Positions 7,869 through 16,428 of a stretch of 33,945 nt of DNA are shown piece by piece. The translations under genes were made by a program, and so were the position numbers. Positions within the stretch are counted from its first letter, which is position 1, and each line of letters starts with the position of its first letter. A model generated the notes under the pieces. The model was not told the origin of the DNA. It saw only the letters and a program-made list of their open reading frames with translations, and ran no database searches. Source of the stretch: Propionibacteriales bacterium (GTDB lineage Bacteria; Actinomycetota; Actinomycetes; Propionibacteriales; Nocardioidaceae); contig WHTB01000013.1 of the NCBI GenBank assembly GCA_009379735.1, forward strand, positions 1 to 33,945, in the 5' to 3' direction.

Positions 7869-7903
7869 CTCTGTAATACAGAAACACTATCTGATCACAA
7901 GAA
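7869..7903. promoter_or_regulatory. Tandem IclR-type operator of the aldolase gene
   Basis: On the plus strand the two sites are CTCTG-TAATA-CAGAA (7869-7883) and ATCTG-ATCAC-AAGAA (7889-7903), exactly 20 bp apart. The first contains the perfect palindrome TCTGTAATACAGA. They sit 21-55 bp upstream of the aldolase ATG, where a repressor would block the promoter or early transcription. The half-sites match those at 281 and 33364. Confidence 0.6.
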
Positions 7904-7936
7904 AGACGTCGGGACCGGCCACCTCGGCCACCCCTA

Positions 7937-8016
7937 GCCGTGAACGAGGCGTAACCGCGTGTTCCACGTACACCACGAGCCTTGCAAGGCGCGGGGTGTA
8001 CGAACATCAGGTGGGG
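7937..8016 (-). repeat. Dispersed 80-bp repeat, copy A
   Basis: This 80-bp non-coding stretch matches 32345-32424 in inverted orientation at about 68 of 80 positions without gaps. The match includes an identical 16-bp block around CCTTGCAAG and an identical 23-bp block (plus-strand 7944-7966). Read on the minus strand, copy A begins 17 bp after the MFS stop at 8034. Here the arms GTACACC and GGTGTAC flank the CCTTGCAAGG palindrome and could pair in RNA, but copy B does not conserve that stem. Changes between the copies are mostly non-synonymous in the open frame, so it is not a peptide gene. Confidence 0.75.
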
Positions 8017-8033
8017 TGGGCCGCAGAACCGAG

Positions 8034-9266
8034 TCACTTCTTCCCAGACGTGGCGGCCGGAAGCAGGAGTACGACGACGAGCGCGCCGGCGAAGCTGAGT
8101 GCGGTCCACAGCCAGCCGTACGCATAGTCGCCGCCGCGGTCCACGACCAGACCGAACACGGCGGGTCCGGTCGCCAGGCCAGCGAAGAAGGCGCCTTGGA
8201 CTCGACCCGAGGCCTTGCCCAACATGCGCGGAGCCGTGCTACCGCGGACCAGGCCGAGCATCACGACGCCGTTCCAGGCGGCCGCACTGACTCCGATCAG
8301 CGCGGCTGCCACCCACACCAGGGCGGGGCTCCAGTGCTCCGACCCGACGATGGTCGCGGTGCCCGCGGTCGCGATCAGCGCGATCACGACCAGCACGCTG
8401 CGTTGGTCGGTGAACCGTCCGGTGCCCCGTTCGACGAGGACGTTCCAACCGATCCGGGCCAGCACCGCCGCGATGCCCACCACGGCGACGACGCCCCCTG
8501 CCACCTGCTCTGTGAAGGCGAGCCGCTCGTGCGCGAACAGGGTCAGGTAGACCCCGACGTTGGCGGTGCCGATGCCCATGCAGAAGGCGTACGCCGCCAG
8601 CACACCGACACCGGGCAAGGGTCCGGCGGGGAGCGGCTCGTTCGATGCCGGTGCGGGCGCGGTACGGACAGGCCGCCAGCTGAGGAGGGAAATGAACACG
8701 ATCAGCCCGAGGACGGCTGCCACGGCGAACGATGCGCGCCAGCCGTACCACCGGGCGACGAGCGGCAGCAGGCTCCCGGCAACCACCGCCGCGAGCTGGA
8801 CCCCCGACTGCTTGATCCCGACCAGCACTCCGTGTGGGGGCGGCAGCTGCGCGATGGCGAGGTTCGTCGCCGGGTTCCCCGCTGCTACGGCGAGTCCCGC
8901 GAGGAGGAGTCCGACGGCCAGGACTCCCTGGCCCTCCGCCACGGAGACGACGACGTTCCCACCGATCGCCAGCAAGACGACCAGCCTCAGTCCGGCTGGG
9001 CCACCGATCCGTCCCGTCAGTCGTCCGAACGCCGGCGAGGCCAGCGCCGCAGTCACGTAGTAACAGCTCAGCAGCACGCCGAGTCTGGCCCTGCTGAGGT
9101 GGAGGTCCACCAGGATCAGCGGGGCGAGCGCGCCGACTGCGAACTGCACCAGGGATGCCGACATCATCGTGCTGGCGAGTCGTGCGCTGTCGCCGGCCCG
9201 GGTGCGTCGCGTGCGGACGCCGGCGCTCCTAGGCAGCGATGCCGACAAGCTCAGCCGCGGTCGCAC
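8034..9266 (-). CDS. MFS transporter, last gene of the second dioxygenase operon
   Basis: A 410-residue major facilitator with about twelve hydrophobic segments. It belongs to the CynX/NarK-like side of the superfamily, judging from GRLTGRIGGPAGLR between helices 2 and 3 and VGIKQSGVQ in helix 5. It may import or export an aromatic acid or intermediate. The GTG start at 9266 lies inside the reductase gene and has GAGGAGG six bases upstream, so the genes overlap by 38 bp. An internal ATG pair, about 33 codons downstream, would begin near the first helix. The dispersed repeat copy A follows its stop. Confidence 0.85.
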   Translation of the reverse strand: MRPRLSLSASLPRSAGVRTRRTRAGDSARLASTMMSASLVQFAVGALAPLILVDLHLSRARLGVLLSCYYVTAALASPAFGRLTGRIGGPAGLRLVVLLAIGGNVVVSVAEGQGVLAVGLLLAGLAVAAGNPATNLAIAQLPPPHGVLVGIKQSGVQLAAVVAGSLLPLVARWYGWRASFAVAAVLGLIVFISLLSWRPVRTAPAPASNEPLPAGPLPGVGVLAAYAFCMGIGTANVGVYLTLFAHERLAFTEQVAGGVVAVVGIAAVLARIGWNVLVERGTGRFTDQRSVLVVIALIATAGTATIVGSEHWSPALVWVAAALIGVSAAAWNGVVMLGLVRGSTAPRMLGKASGRVQGAFFAGLATGPAVFGLVVDRGGDYAYGWLWTALSFAGALVVVLLLPAATSGKK

Positions 9267-10455
9267 GCGCCGCCTCCTCGTTCGTCATGGTGGCGACCAG
9301 CGGCCTGAGCCGCGCGAGAACCGCCGGCGCGTTGAACGTCACGGCAGCCACCAGGCGCGACGACCGGAAGTACATGCCGAGCAGCCGTCCCGGTCTACCG
9401 GGGAGCTCCACCAGATCAGCAGTGTCCGCGAGATCAGGACGGCCGACCAGCTGCAGCTTGGTGCGGTACTGGTCGGACCAGAAGTACGGCACCTCATGGT
9501 TGCTCCGCGGAGGCGGGGCGTCCAGCAGGTTGTGGGCGAGGACGTGAGCCTGCTCGACGGCGTTCGTCCAGTGCTCGACCCGATGGGGTGAGCCGAACGT
9601 CTTGTTCTGCCAGGAAGCGACGTCCCCGACGGCGAACACGTTCCGGTGACCCTCGACGCGACCGGTGGTGTCACAGGGAACGCCGCTGCCTCCGGCCAGA
9701 CCTACGCCACTCAGCCAGTGCTGGTTGGTCGTCGTACCCACTCCGACCAGCACGCAGTCTGCTTCGAGGGCAGTACCATCCGCCAGCCGCAGCGTTGCCC
9801 CCGAAGCCGAGGACACGAAGCTCGAGACCCGCGCGTCAGTCACGATGCGCACCCCGTGGTCCTCGTGCAGCTGTCGGCAGCGAGCACCGACCTGAGTGCC
9901 CAGAGCGCGCGCGAACGGGGCCGCAAGGGCCTCGACCATCGTGACGTCGAGCCCCTGCTGTCGCGCAACCGCGGCAACCTCGGCGCCGATGAACCCCGCA
10001 CCGACGACGAGCAGCGAGCCTGCGCGGCTGAGGTGGTCCCGCAGCCGGATCGAGTCGTCGAGCGTGCGCAGCACATGGACGTTGTCGCTGCTCGGCTGGT
10101 TCGCCAGTCCGCGCGCGGCAACACCGGTCGCGACGACGAGGTCTGAGTACGGCACGGCGTCGACGTTGTCGAGCACGACACACTCGTGGTCGACCGAGGT
10201 CGCGGTCCGCCCGAGGAGGAGCTGGACGTCGAGCTGGTCGAGGTCAGCTTGTCCACGCAGGGTCACGTCCGCTGCTGATCGGGCACCCGTCAGCACCTGC
10301 TTCGACAAGGGCGGTCGATCGTACGGAAGGTGAGTCTCCTTGCCCACGAGCGTGATCGCACCCTCGAACCCCGCGGCGCGTAGCTCCTCCGCCGTGCGCA
10401 GCCCTGCCAAGGACGCGCCAACGATCACCACGTGACGCGAGGCCTCGTTCGCCAC
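9229..10455 (-). CDS. FAD-dependent ferredoxin reductase
   Basis: A 408-residue flavoprotein that passes electrons from NAD(P)H to the ferredoxin encoded just upstream. The FAD-binding start is VVIVGASLAGLRTAEELRAAGF, the active-surface motif is LPYDRPPLSKQ, the NAD(P)H-binding repeat is VVGAGFIGAEVA, and the second FAD motif is NVFAVGDVASW. The length and order fit the BphA4/CamA/TodA class. It starts with GTG six bases after the ferredoxin stop. It is the only visible reductase for the two dioxygenases, so it may serve both. Confidence 0.93.
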   Translation of the reverse strand: MANEASRHVVIVGASLAGLRTAEELRAAGFEGAITLVGKETHLPYDRPPLSKQVLTGARSAADVTLRGQADLDQLDVQLLLGRTATSVDHECVVLDNVDAVPYSDLVVATGVAARGLANQPSSDNVHVLRTLDDSIRLRDHLSRAGSLLVVGAGFIGAEVAAVARQQGLDVTMVEALAAPFARALGTQVGARCRQLHEDHGVRIVTDARVSSFVSSASGATLRLADGTALEADCVLVGVGTTTNQHWLSGVGLAGGSGVPCDTTGRVEGHRNVFAVGDVASWQNKTFGSPHRVEHWTNAVEQAHVLAHNLLDAPPPRSNHEVPYFWSDQYRTKLQLVGRPDLADTADLVELPGRPGRLLGMYFRSSRLVAAVTFNAPAVLARLRPLVATMTNEEAARATAAELVGIAA

Positions 10456-10461
10456 GACGAC

Positions 10462-10656
10462 TCAGCCCTCCACGATCGTGAGGGCCAGCACGGGACAGCT
10501 ACGCACTGCCTCTTCGACGGTGGAGCGCTGTTCCTCGGCCGGTTGCTCGTCGAGGACCACGACGACGCCCTCGTCATCGATCGAGAACACGTCCGGAGCG
10601 GCCATCACACAGTTCGCGTAGCCCTCACAGGTGTCGAGCCCAGCCTGCACTTTCAT
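10462..10656 (-). CDS. [3Fe-4S]-type ferredoxin
   Basis: A 64-residue ferredoxin of the kind that serves cytochromes P450 and some oxygenases. The cluster ligands are the CEGYANC pair and the later CPV cysteine, giving C-x5-C...CP with three cysteines, which suggests a 3Fe-4S centre. Acidic character and the DVFSIDDEG strand are typical. The ATG at 10656 has GAAGAGG upstream and begins 20 bp after the dehydrogenase stop. BenA-like oxygenases usually use a fused reductase or a Rieske ferredoxin, so this redox partner is unusual in this setting. Confidence 0.9.
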   Translation of the reverse strand: MKVQAGLDTCEGYANCVMAAPDVFSIDDEGVVVVLDEQPAEEQRSTVEEAVRSCPVLALTIVEG

Positions 10657-10676
10657 CCAGTCGACCTCTTCATCCG

Positions 10677-11843
10677 CTACTCCTCGACGTCTCGGTCTGC
10701 ATCCGCGGGCTCAGGACCCGGAACGAGTACGTGGTGCGGGGCGTGACCCGTGGCATCGTCGGCGCACAGGTCGGTCAACAGCGCGGCCCCCTCGCTGAGT
10801 ACGGTCGCCGGGGCCGACATCAGCGAGAAGTCTGCTGTCTTGGCCTCGATGAGCCGCAGGGCTCTGGCGATGTCATACCCGTCGTGGCCGCGCACTCCGA
10901 GGATGCTGAGCTCGCGACTCGTGACGAGATCGACCGGAAAGTCGTCGGCCGGGCCGGTCGTCCCGCCGGCGAGGACCACCCGTCCGGAGCGCGCAGCGAA
11001 CCTGGGCGCGAGGCTCGCTGCCTCCGCCGAGCCGGTCGCGTCGACCACCACGTCGGCTCCGCGACCGGCCGTCCGGCGATGCACCTCGGCCAGGACGTCG
11101 TCATGGTCGATACGGAGAGCGGCGGTTGCACCCAGCGCCGTCGCGACATCGAGCCGCTGACCGTCCGAGGACCGGCCGATCACGATCACCTCGTGTGCGC
11201 CGACCTGCCGGGCTGCCGCGACACATCCGAGTCCATGGGCACCGGGCCCGAGCACGACGACGTTGTCGGCTGGTTGGGTGTCCGCGACCGTGCGCACCCA
11301 GCGGAGGCCGTTGGCGATCGGCGTGGCCAGGGCCGCGACCTGCGACTCGACGCTGTCGGGCACGGGATGGAGCCGGGCGTCGGGGTGCAGGTAGAGGTAC
11401 TCGGCGAAGCCGCCCCACAGGCCGGGCCCGGAGTCGAGTGACGTTCTGCCGTACCTGACGAACCGCTCGGACCGGAAGTCGGTGCGTGGGCAGACGCGGT
11501 AGTTCCCGGAGCGGCAGGTCTGGCACCACCCGCACGGAATGAACTCCTCCACGAACACCCGGTCACCCACGCCCACACCCCACCGCTCCGCCAGGACGTG
11601 GGAAGAGGCGTCGACCCGGACGACCGTCTCGTGCCCGAGGACCAGCGGCCAGAGTCGCTCCGCGATCGGCCCTCCGCGGAACAGGCTGAGGTCGCTGCCG
11701 CACACCCCGGCGGCAAGCACTCGGCCCATGCCCCCGTCTCCGAGCGCGCGTGGGACCGCGACGCGGCGGATCTCTGCTCGGCGCGGCGCGGTGCAGACGA
11801 GTGCCGCGCAGCTGTCCGGCAGGTCACGACTGGTTGCCGTCAC
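10677..11843 (-). CDS. Zinc-dependent medium-chain alcohol dehydrogenase
   Basis: A 388-residue MDR enzyme. Catalytic zinc ligands are the Cys of GVCGSDLSL and the His-Glu of GHET. The structural zinc loop has four cysteines in CGWCQTCRSGNYRVC. The cofactor motif is VVLGPGAHGLG. It probably interconverts an alcohol and an aldehyde or ketone with NAD(P). The GTG start at 11843 overlaps the stop of the ThDP enzyme as GTGA, so the two are likely made together. The dehydrogenase could then act on the aldehyde that enzyme releases. The substrate is unknown. Confidence 0.9.
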   Translation of the reverse strand: MTATSRDLPDSCAALVCTAPRRAEIRRVAVPRALGDGGMGRVLAAGVCGSDLSLFRGGPIAERLWPLVLGHETVVRVDASSHVLAERWGVGVGDRVFVEEFIPCGWCQTCRSGNYRVCPRTDFRSERFVRYGRTSLDSGPGLWGGFAEYLYLHPDARLHPVPDSVESQVAALATPIANGLRWVRTVADTQPADNVVVLGPGAHGLGCVAAARQVGAHEVIVIGRSSDGQRLDVATALGATAALRIDHDDVLAEVHRRTAGRGADVVVDATGSAEAASLAPRFAARSGRVVLAGGTTGPADDFPVDLVTSRELSILGVRGHDGYDIARALRLIEAKTADFSLMSAPATVLSEGAALLTDLCADDATGHAPHHVLVPGPEPADADRDVEE

Positions 11844-13624
11844 GACGACCACGCGGCCTCGGGCTGGGTGAGCCACGGCGACCGGACCGGCAGGACGACG
11901 ACCGCGCACGATCCCGCTGCGACGGCGGCAAGGCCGCGTTCGAGAGCCGGGACGAGGCCGGCCGGCTCCGCGACGGTTTCCCCTGCGGCACCGCACGCTC
12001 GGGCCAGCCGGGCGAAGTCCGGCGGGTCGTCGAACCGGGTGCCGACGACATCGTTCGCGGCGGCGGAGTAGCCGTCGGGGTACAGGTCGAAGACCGGTCG
12101 CCGGCTGGCCGCGTAGCCACCGTTCTGGAAGACGACGGTCAAGAACGGCGCCTTCGCCGCGCGCGCCGCCCACAGTGCTGCGGACGGGCTGGCGAAGAGG
12201 AAGCTACCGTCACCCACCACCGCGACGACCCGTCGCTCGGGCGCCGCCAGCTTTGCGCCGAGCGCCCCGCCAAGACCCCACCCCAGACCCGAGCCGCCTG
12301 GGTGGAACAACGTGGCCGGGAGGGTTCGGCGGAGCCCCTGTCGGAGCGCCTCGGCGTTGGTGGTGGCCTCCTCGATGAGGAGGTCGTCATCGCTCAGCAC
12401 GGAGTCGAGCGCGCGCACGGCGACTGCGGACGTCACCGGCATGCCGTCCGCCTCCGGTTCCGTCGAAGTTCGAGGTTGGTCCGCCAGCACACGGACGTAC
12501 TCGCGGCGTTCCTCCCACAGCGCTGACGGCTGTGCCGCCTCCCGCGCCCGGAGCTCCGCGCACAACAGCCGTAGCCCGGAGGCCGGGTCGGTCTGCAGCG
12601 TGACATCGGACGGGAACGACCATCCGGGGACCGACGACCTCACCGGATCGGTGTCCATGGTGATGATCGCAGCCTCGTCCGCCGGCACACCGAGGAGTGG
12701 CACCCAGGGCACGAGGCTGTCGACGACGACCACGGCATCGGCCGACGCGAGAGCAGCTCTGCTCGCATCAGGGTCGGAGAGGTAGGCAGGATGCGTCGAA
12801 GGGAAGTTGACGCGTTCGCGCCGGTCGATCACCACCGCGCCGACGAGCTCGGCCAGGTCGACGAGCTCGGCGACGGCGGCAGGGTTGCGACCCACACGGG
12901 CCGTCACGATCACCGGCCGACGACTGTAGGCGAGGACGCGGGCAGCCTCGCGAAGCGCCACCGGGTCCGGTGCCATCGGGGCAGGAACGCCGTACCTGTC
13001 GGACGCGAGTCGCCCCACACTCTTCGGCCGGCCGGACATCAACAACTCACGGCTCGCCGTCAGGTAGACCGGACCGGGTGGCGTCGAGCCCGCCAGCTGG
13101 AAGGCCCGGTTGAGCTGCCGGGCAACGGTCTCTGGACGTTCGAGGTCCGCGACGCACTTCGTGTAGGAGCGGACAACACCGGCCTGGTCCGGGACGTCTT
13201 GCTGCCAGTGCACCACGTGGTCCCGGCCGCCCGGCAGCTCGCCGTAGGCCGTGATCGGGGTGCGGCCCGCGATGATGACGACCGCGGCCTCGCCCCGGAA
13301 GGCGTTGTGCAGCATGGCACCCAGGTTCTGGGTGCCGACGTCGACGTGAACCATCACGACCTGCGGGCGGCCGGTCACCGCGAAGTAGGCGTGCGCTGCG
13401 GCCAGTGCCACCGCTTCGTGCGGGCACAGCACGATGCGGGGGACGTCGACGCCGGTCGCACGGAGCTTGGCGACTGCTTCCTGGATGGGCGCGGTGTCCG
13501 TTCCGGGGTTGAGGAACACCACGTCGACGCCCCGCTCCGACAGCTGGGTGACGAGGTCCTCTGCCACGGTCGATGGCGACGCGGGAGCGACGGCGAGGTC
13601 AGTCGCCTTGGCGGACTGTGCCAT
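11840..13624 (-). CDS. ThDP-dependent enzyme, benzoylformate decarboxylase/acetolactate synthase-like
   Basis: A 594-residue ThDP enzyme with the usual three domains: N-terminal pyrimidine-binding with the activating Glu in LCPHEAVALAAAHAY, a central domain, and C-terminal pyrophosphate-binding. The diphosphate motif starts with GDGSF and ends in QNGG. No FAD-specific signature stands out, which favours a 2-oxoacid decarboxylase such as benzoylformate decarboxylase over acetolactate synthase, though this is a soft argument. The ATG lies two bases after the permease stop. In an aromatic operon the natural guess is decarboxylation of an aryl-2-oxoacid to an aldehyde. Alternatives are a C-C lyase or ligase. 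Confidence 0.82.
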   Translation of the reverse strand: MAQSAKATDLAVAPASPSTVAEDLVTQLSERGVDVVFLNPGTDTAPIQEAVAKLRATGVDVPRIVLCPHEAVALAAAHAYFAVTGRPQVVMVHVDVGTQNLGAMLHNAFRGEAAVVIIAGRTPITAYGELPGGRDHVVHWQQDVPDQAGVVRSYTKCVADLERPETVARQLNRAFQLAGSTPPGPVYLTASRELLMSGRPKSVGRLASDRYGVPAPMAPDPVALREAARVLAYSRRPVIVTARVGRNPAAVAELVDLAELVGAVVIDRRERVNFPSTHPAYLSDPDASRAALASADAVVVVDSLVPWVPLLGVPADEAAIITMDTDPVRSSVPGWSFPSDVTLQTDPASGLRLLCAELRAREAAQPSALWEERREYVRVLADQPRTSTEPEADGMPVTSAVAVRALDSVLSDDDLLIEEATTNAEALRQGLRRTLPATLFHPGGSGLGWGLGGALGAKLAAPERRVVAVVGDGSFLFASPSAALWAARAAKAPFLTVVFQNGGYAASRRPVFDLYPDGYSAAANDVVGTRFDDPPDFARLARACGAAGETVAEPAGLVPALERGLAAVAAGSCAVVVLPVRSPWLTQPEAAWSS

Positions 13625-13626
13625 GC

Positions 13627-14457
13627 CTAGCTCGCCGACGTCTTCGGGCGCCAGCGGACCAGGTACCGCTGTACCTGGCCGATCACGCCGTACTCGATCA
13701 CTGCCATGATCGCCGCGAAGGAGATCGTCCAGGCGAGCACTCCGGCGATGTCGAAGTTCGAGAAGCTCTCGTTGATCTCGTACCCGACTCCCGCGCCGAG
13801 CCCGAACAGCTCCGACAGCACGACGACCTGCCAGGCGAGCGCAAGCCCTAGCTTGGTGCCGGCCACGATCGACGGTACGAGCGCCGGGAGGAGCACCCGG
13901 CGCAGCCGCTCGACAGGTCCGACGCCGAACACCTTGGCCATGTTGAAGAGCTCCGGGTCGAGCGCCTTCGTGGACTCCCAGATCTGGAGTACGACGAGCG
14001 GTGTCGCGGTGAGGAAGACGGCGACGACGGGAGCCGCGTTGTTCAGGCCGACGACCATGACGGCGACCAATGCCCACACCAGTCCGGGGATGCTTCGTCC
14101 GACCAGGATGAACATGTCCAGGAACAGCTCGATTCGGCGGCTTCGACCCATCGCGATACCCAGGACCACCGCGGCGACCACGGCGACCACCATCCCGGCT
14201 GCCACCCGGCCGAGGGTGAGGGCGACGGTGGAGAAGAAGTCCTCGTTCTGCACGATGTGCCACAGGCGTTCGGCGGTGACCAGCGGGCTCGGCACGACAC
14301 CGTCGGCAAACGTCTGCGACAGCAGCCACCAGGCCAGCAGAACCGACCCGGCGGCCAGCACCCGCTGCCACACCGCGCCGGTGAGGTACCACGGCCGACC
14401 GGCAGTCCGCATCGGCGCCGCAGCCTGCACGTCCGGTTCGAGGCTGATCGTGTCCAT
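13627..14457 (-). CDS. NitT/TauT-type ABC permease 2b
   Basis: A 276-residue inner membrane permease of importer 2 with about six helices. The coupling loop is KALDPELFNMAKVFGVGPVERLRRVLLPA, followed by VAGTKLGLALAWQVVVLSELFG. Its ATG overlaps the stop of the preceding permease by one base (TGATG). It is clearly homologous to that neighbour, so importer 2 likely uses a heterodimeric membrane channel, unlike importer 1. Confidence 0.92.
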   Translation of the reverse strand: MDTISLEPDVQAAAPMRTAGRPWYLTGAVWQRVLAAGSVLLAWWLLSQTFADGVVPSPLVTAERLWHIVQNEDFFSTVALTLGRVAAGMVVAVVAAVVLGIAMGRSRRIELFLDMFILVGRSIPGLVWALVAVMVVGLNNAAPVVAVFLTATPLVVLQIWESTKALDPELFNMAKVFGVGPVERLRRVLLPALVPSIVAGTKLGLALAWQVVVLSELFGLGAGVGYEINESFSNFDIAGVLAWTISFAAIMAVIEYGVIGQVQRYLVRWRPKTSAS

Positions 14458-15347
14458 CAGGCCGGCCCCGCGCTTCTCGTGTCGGCGACCCTTCTGAACC
14501 AGGCGGACTGGCGCAACAGCCGAGCGGTGATCGACAGCGGTGGACCACGACGTCGCCAGCGGGTCAGCCGGCTGTACAGCGGCGCGATCAGGCCGTACTC
14601 GATCGTCGCCATCACCAGCGCGAACAGCAGGGCCCACGCGAGCACCCCGTCCAGCGAGAAGACCTGGAAGTTGCGGTTGATCTCGTAGCCCACTCCACTG
14701 GTGACGCCGAACAGCTCGGCGAGCACGGTCACCTTCCACGACAGCGCCAGCCCGAGCTTCGCCCCGCCGACGATCGAGGGCAAGATGGCGGGGATCACGA
14801 CTTCACGCAGCTGCTGACCGCGCCCAGCGCCGAACACCTTGGCCATCTGGAAGAGATCCCGGTCGAGTGCCTTAGTGCCCTCCCAGATCTGCAGGGTCAG
14901 CAGCGGGGACACGGCGAGTACAACGGCCAAGATCGGCGCCCGGCCGGACACCCCGATCACCATCACCGCGAGCAGGGCCCAGGCGAGGCCAGGCATGGTG
15001 CGGCCACCGAGGACCAGCCCGTCGAAGAACCGCTCCACGCCCTTGCTCAGGCCCATGCCAATCCCGAGAAATGTTGCCACCAGCAAGGACAGGGCAAGCC
15101 CGACAAGAACCCGGGCGAGCGTCGAGATCATGTGCACGACGAAGTCCTCGTGCACGACGACGTGCACCAGCCGGTCGCCTACGGTCAGTGGTCCAGGGAT
15201 GATGTCGGTGCCGATCCACCGCGACAACAGCCACCAGCCCGACAGCGCAACGACGAGGGCGGCGACACGGTAGGTGAGCGGCTCCAGCACCGTCGCCATG
15301 CTCCGAGTGGGTGCCAGCACCTTCGCGTCGTGCGTCAGCTGGGACAC
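14457..15347 (-). CDS. NitT/TauT-type ABC permease 2a
   Basis: A 296-residue permease with the same layout as its downstream partner: LVLGGRTMPGLAWALLAVMVIG, coupling loop KALDRDLFQMAKVFGAGRGQQLREVVIPA, and GGAKLGLALSWKVTVLAELFG. A basic cytoplasmic tail (RLTRWRRRG onward) is somewhat long. The GTG start at 15347 lies three bases after the lipoprotein stop; an ATG at about 15300 would remove 16 residues and leave the first helix intact. Confidence 0.92.
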   Translation of the reverse strand: MSQLTHDAKVLAPTRSMATVLEPLTYRVAALVVALSGWWLLSRWIGTDIIPGPLTVGDRLVHVVVHEDFVVHMISTLARVLVGLALSLLVATFLGIGMGLSKGVERFFDGLVLGGRTMPGLAWALLAVMVIGVSGRAPILAVVLAVSPLLTLQIWEGTKALDRDLFQMAKVFGAGRGQQLREVVIPAILPSIVGGAKLGLALSWKVTVLAELFGVTSGVGYEINRNFQVFSLDGVLAWALLFALVMATIEYGLIAPLYSRLTRWRRRGPPLSITARLLRQSAWFRRVADTRSAGPA

Positions 15348-15350
15348 GTC

Positions 15351-16355
15351 CTAGCCGCCGGTGGAGCTGAAGATCGGGTCGGGAACGGCGGGGATCAGCC
15401 CGAGCTTCGCCGCTTCCTTGAGCTGCTTGTCGATCGCGGGCGCCGCCTCGTCCGCGGTGTCGTACGTGTAGATCTCGCCGAGGTTCTTGGTCAGCTCGGC
15501 CAGATGCTCCTGGTCCTTGGCGCCGAGGATGTCTTGCAGGTCCTCGTACACCGACGGATCGGTGGCGAGCATCTCGGTCGCCTTGTGTACGGCGCTGACC
15601 ACGCACTCGGCCTCTTTCTCGTGGCCGGACAGCCACTTCTTGTTGGCACTGATGCCCAGCATGTAGAGCGGGTCGCCGGTGATCTCCTCCCACTGGTCGG
15701 TGAGCTTGAAGAGCGGACGGAACCCACCGGCGAGCGCCAGGTTCGTCGCGTTCGGCTCGAACAAGATCGCGGCGGCCACCTCGCCCCGCTTGAGGAATGC
15801 CTCGATTGCGGGTGGAGGTCCGGTTACCGGCTTGAAGTCCTTCTCGAGACTGTGGCCCATCTTGGCAACCAGCAGGTTGAAGTCTTGGTACTGGCCCGAG
15901 ACCGGAGGGAGCAACGCGATCTTCTTGCCCTTGAGGTCTTCGAGCGACTGAGCAGTCGAGTCCTCGGGAACGAACAACGTCCCGTGCTCGGCCTGCAACG
16001 GCGCCAGCATGGCGAGCTTCTGGAGCTTCTCCTTCGAGCCTGCCCACGAGTTGTAGCCGAAGTAGCCCATGTTGGTCTGCCCCGACAGCAGCGCGATGTC
16101 GGCAGCATCCGGAGAGAACGCGGTCGGTTTGATCGTGACCCCGCACTCCTCGTCCAGCTTCTCCTGCTTGATCACTGCGGCGACCGTCCCGATCGAGCTC
16201 GGGTTCTGAGTCGCGCCGAACTTCACCACCGGGAGCCCGGGGTCGTCGGCCGCCAGCTCGCCGTCTACTGCCCCGCAGGCTGACAGCAGTGCTGCGCTGA
16301 CCAGTCCCACTCCAGCGACCTGCGCGTTGCGCCGGTGCGATGGCTTGACCTTCAT
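15351..16355 (-). CDS. ABC transporter substrate-binding lipoprotein 2
   Basis: A 334-residue lipoprotein with a signal peptide of about 26 residues ending in LLSAC (Cys27 lipid site). Typical marks of NitT/TauT-family receptors follow: VVKFGATQNPSSIG at the mature start, NMGYFGYNSW, LKGKKIALLPPVSGQYQDF at the start of the second lobe, and AAAILFEPNATN. The ATG at 16355 has AAGGAG at a good distance. The protein has little obvious similarity to lipoprotein 1, suggesting a different ligand. It is flanked by its ATPase and two permeases. Confidence 0.88.
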   Translation of the reverse strand: MKVKPSHRRNAQVAGVGLVSAALLSACGAVDGELAADDPGLPVVKFGATQNPSSIGTVAAVIKQEKLDEECGVTIKPTAFSPDAADIALLSGQTNMGYFGYNSWAGSKEKLQKLAMLAPLQAEHGTLFVPEDSTAQSLEDLKGKKIALLPPVSGQYQDFNLLVAKMGHSLEKDFKPVTGPPPAIEAFLKRGEVAAAILFEPNATNLALAGGFRPLFKLTDQWEEITGDPLYMLGISANKKWLSGHEKEAECVVSAVHKATEMLATDPSVYEDLQDILGAKDQEHLAELTKNLGEIYTYDTADEAAPAIDKQLKEAAKLGLIPAVPDPIFSSTGG

Positions 16356-16428
16356 CGCTTCTCCTTGAGGTTGGGTCCGAGCTTCCCGGACTGCTGCTGG
16401 TGGCTGGCTCCCGTGCGGCGGTAGCGCT

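Noticed and set aside
7937-8016. Reading the dispersed repeat as a conserved peptide (PAPCK...GTRGYAS in both copies)
   Set aside because: Most differences between the copies change the amino acid, no start or ribosome site is in place, and the frames continue into unrelated sequence.
7959-9308. 449-codon plus-strand frame over the MFS gene
   Set aside because: It is a hydrophilic, repetitive shadow of a well-formed MFS gene on the other strand.
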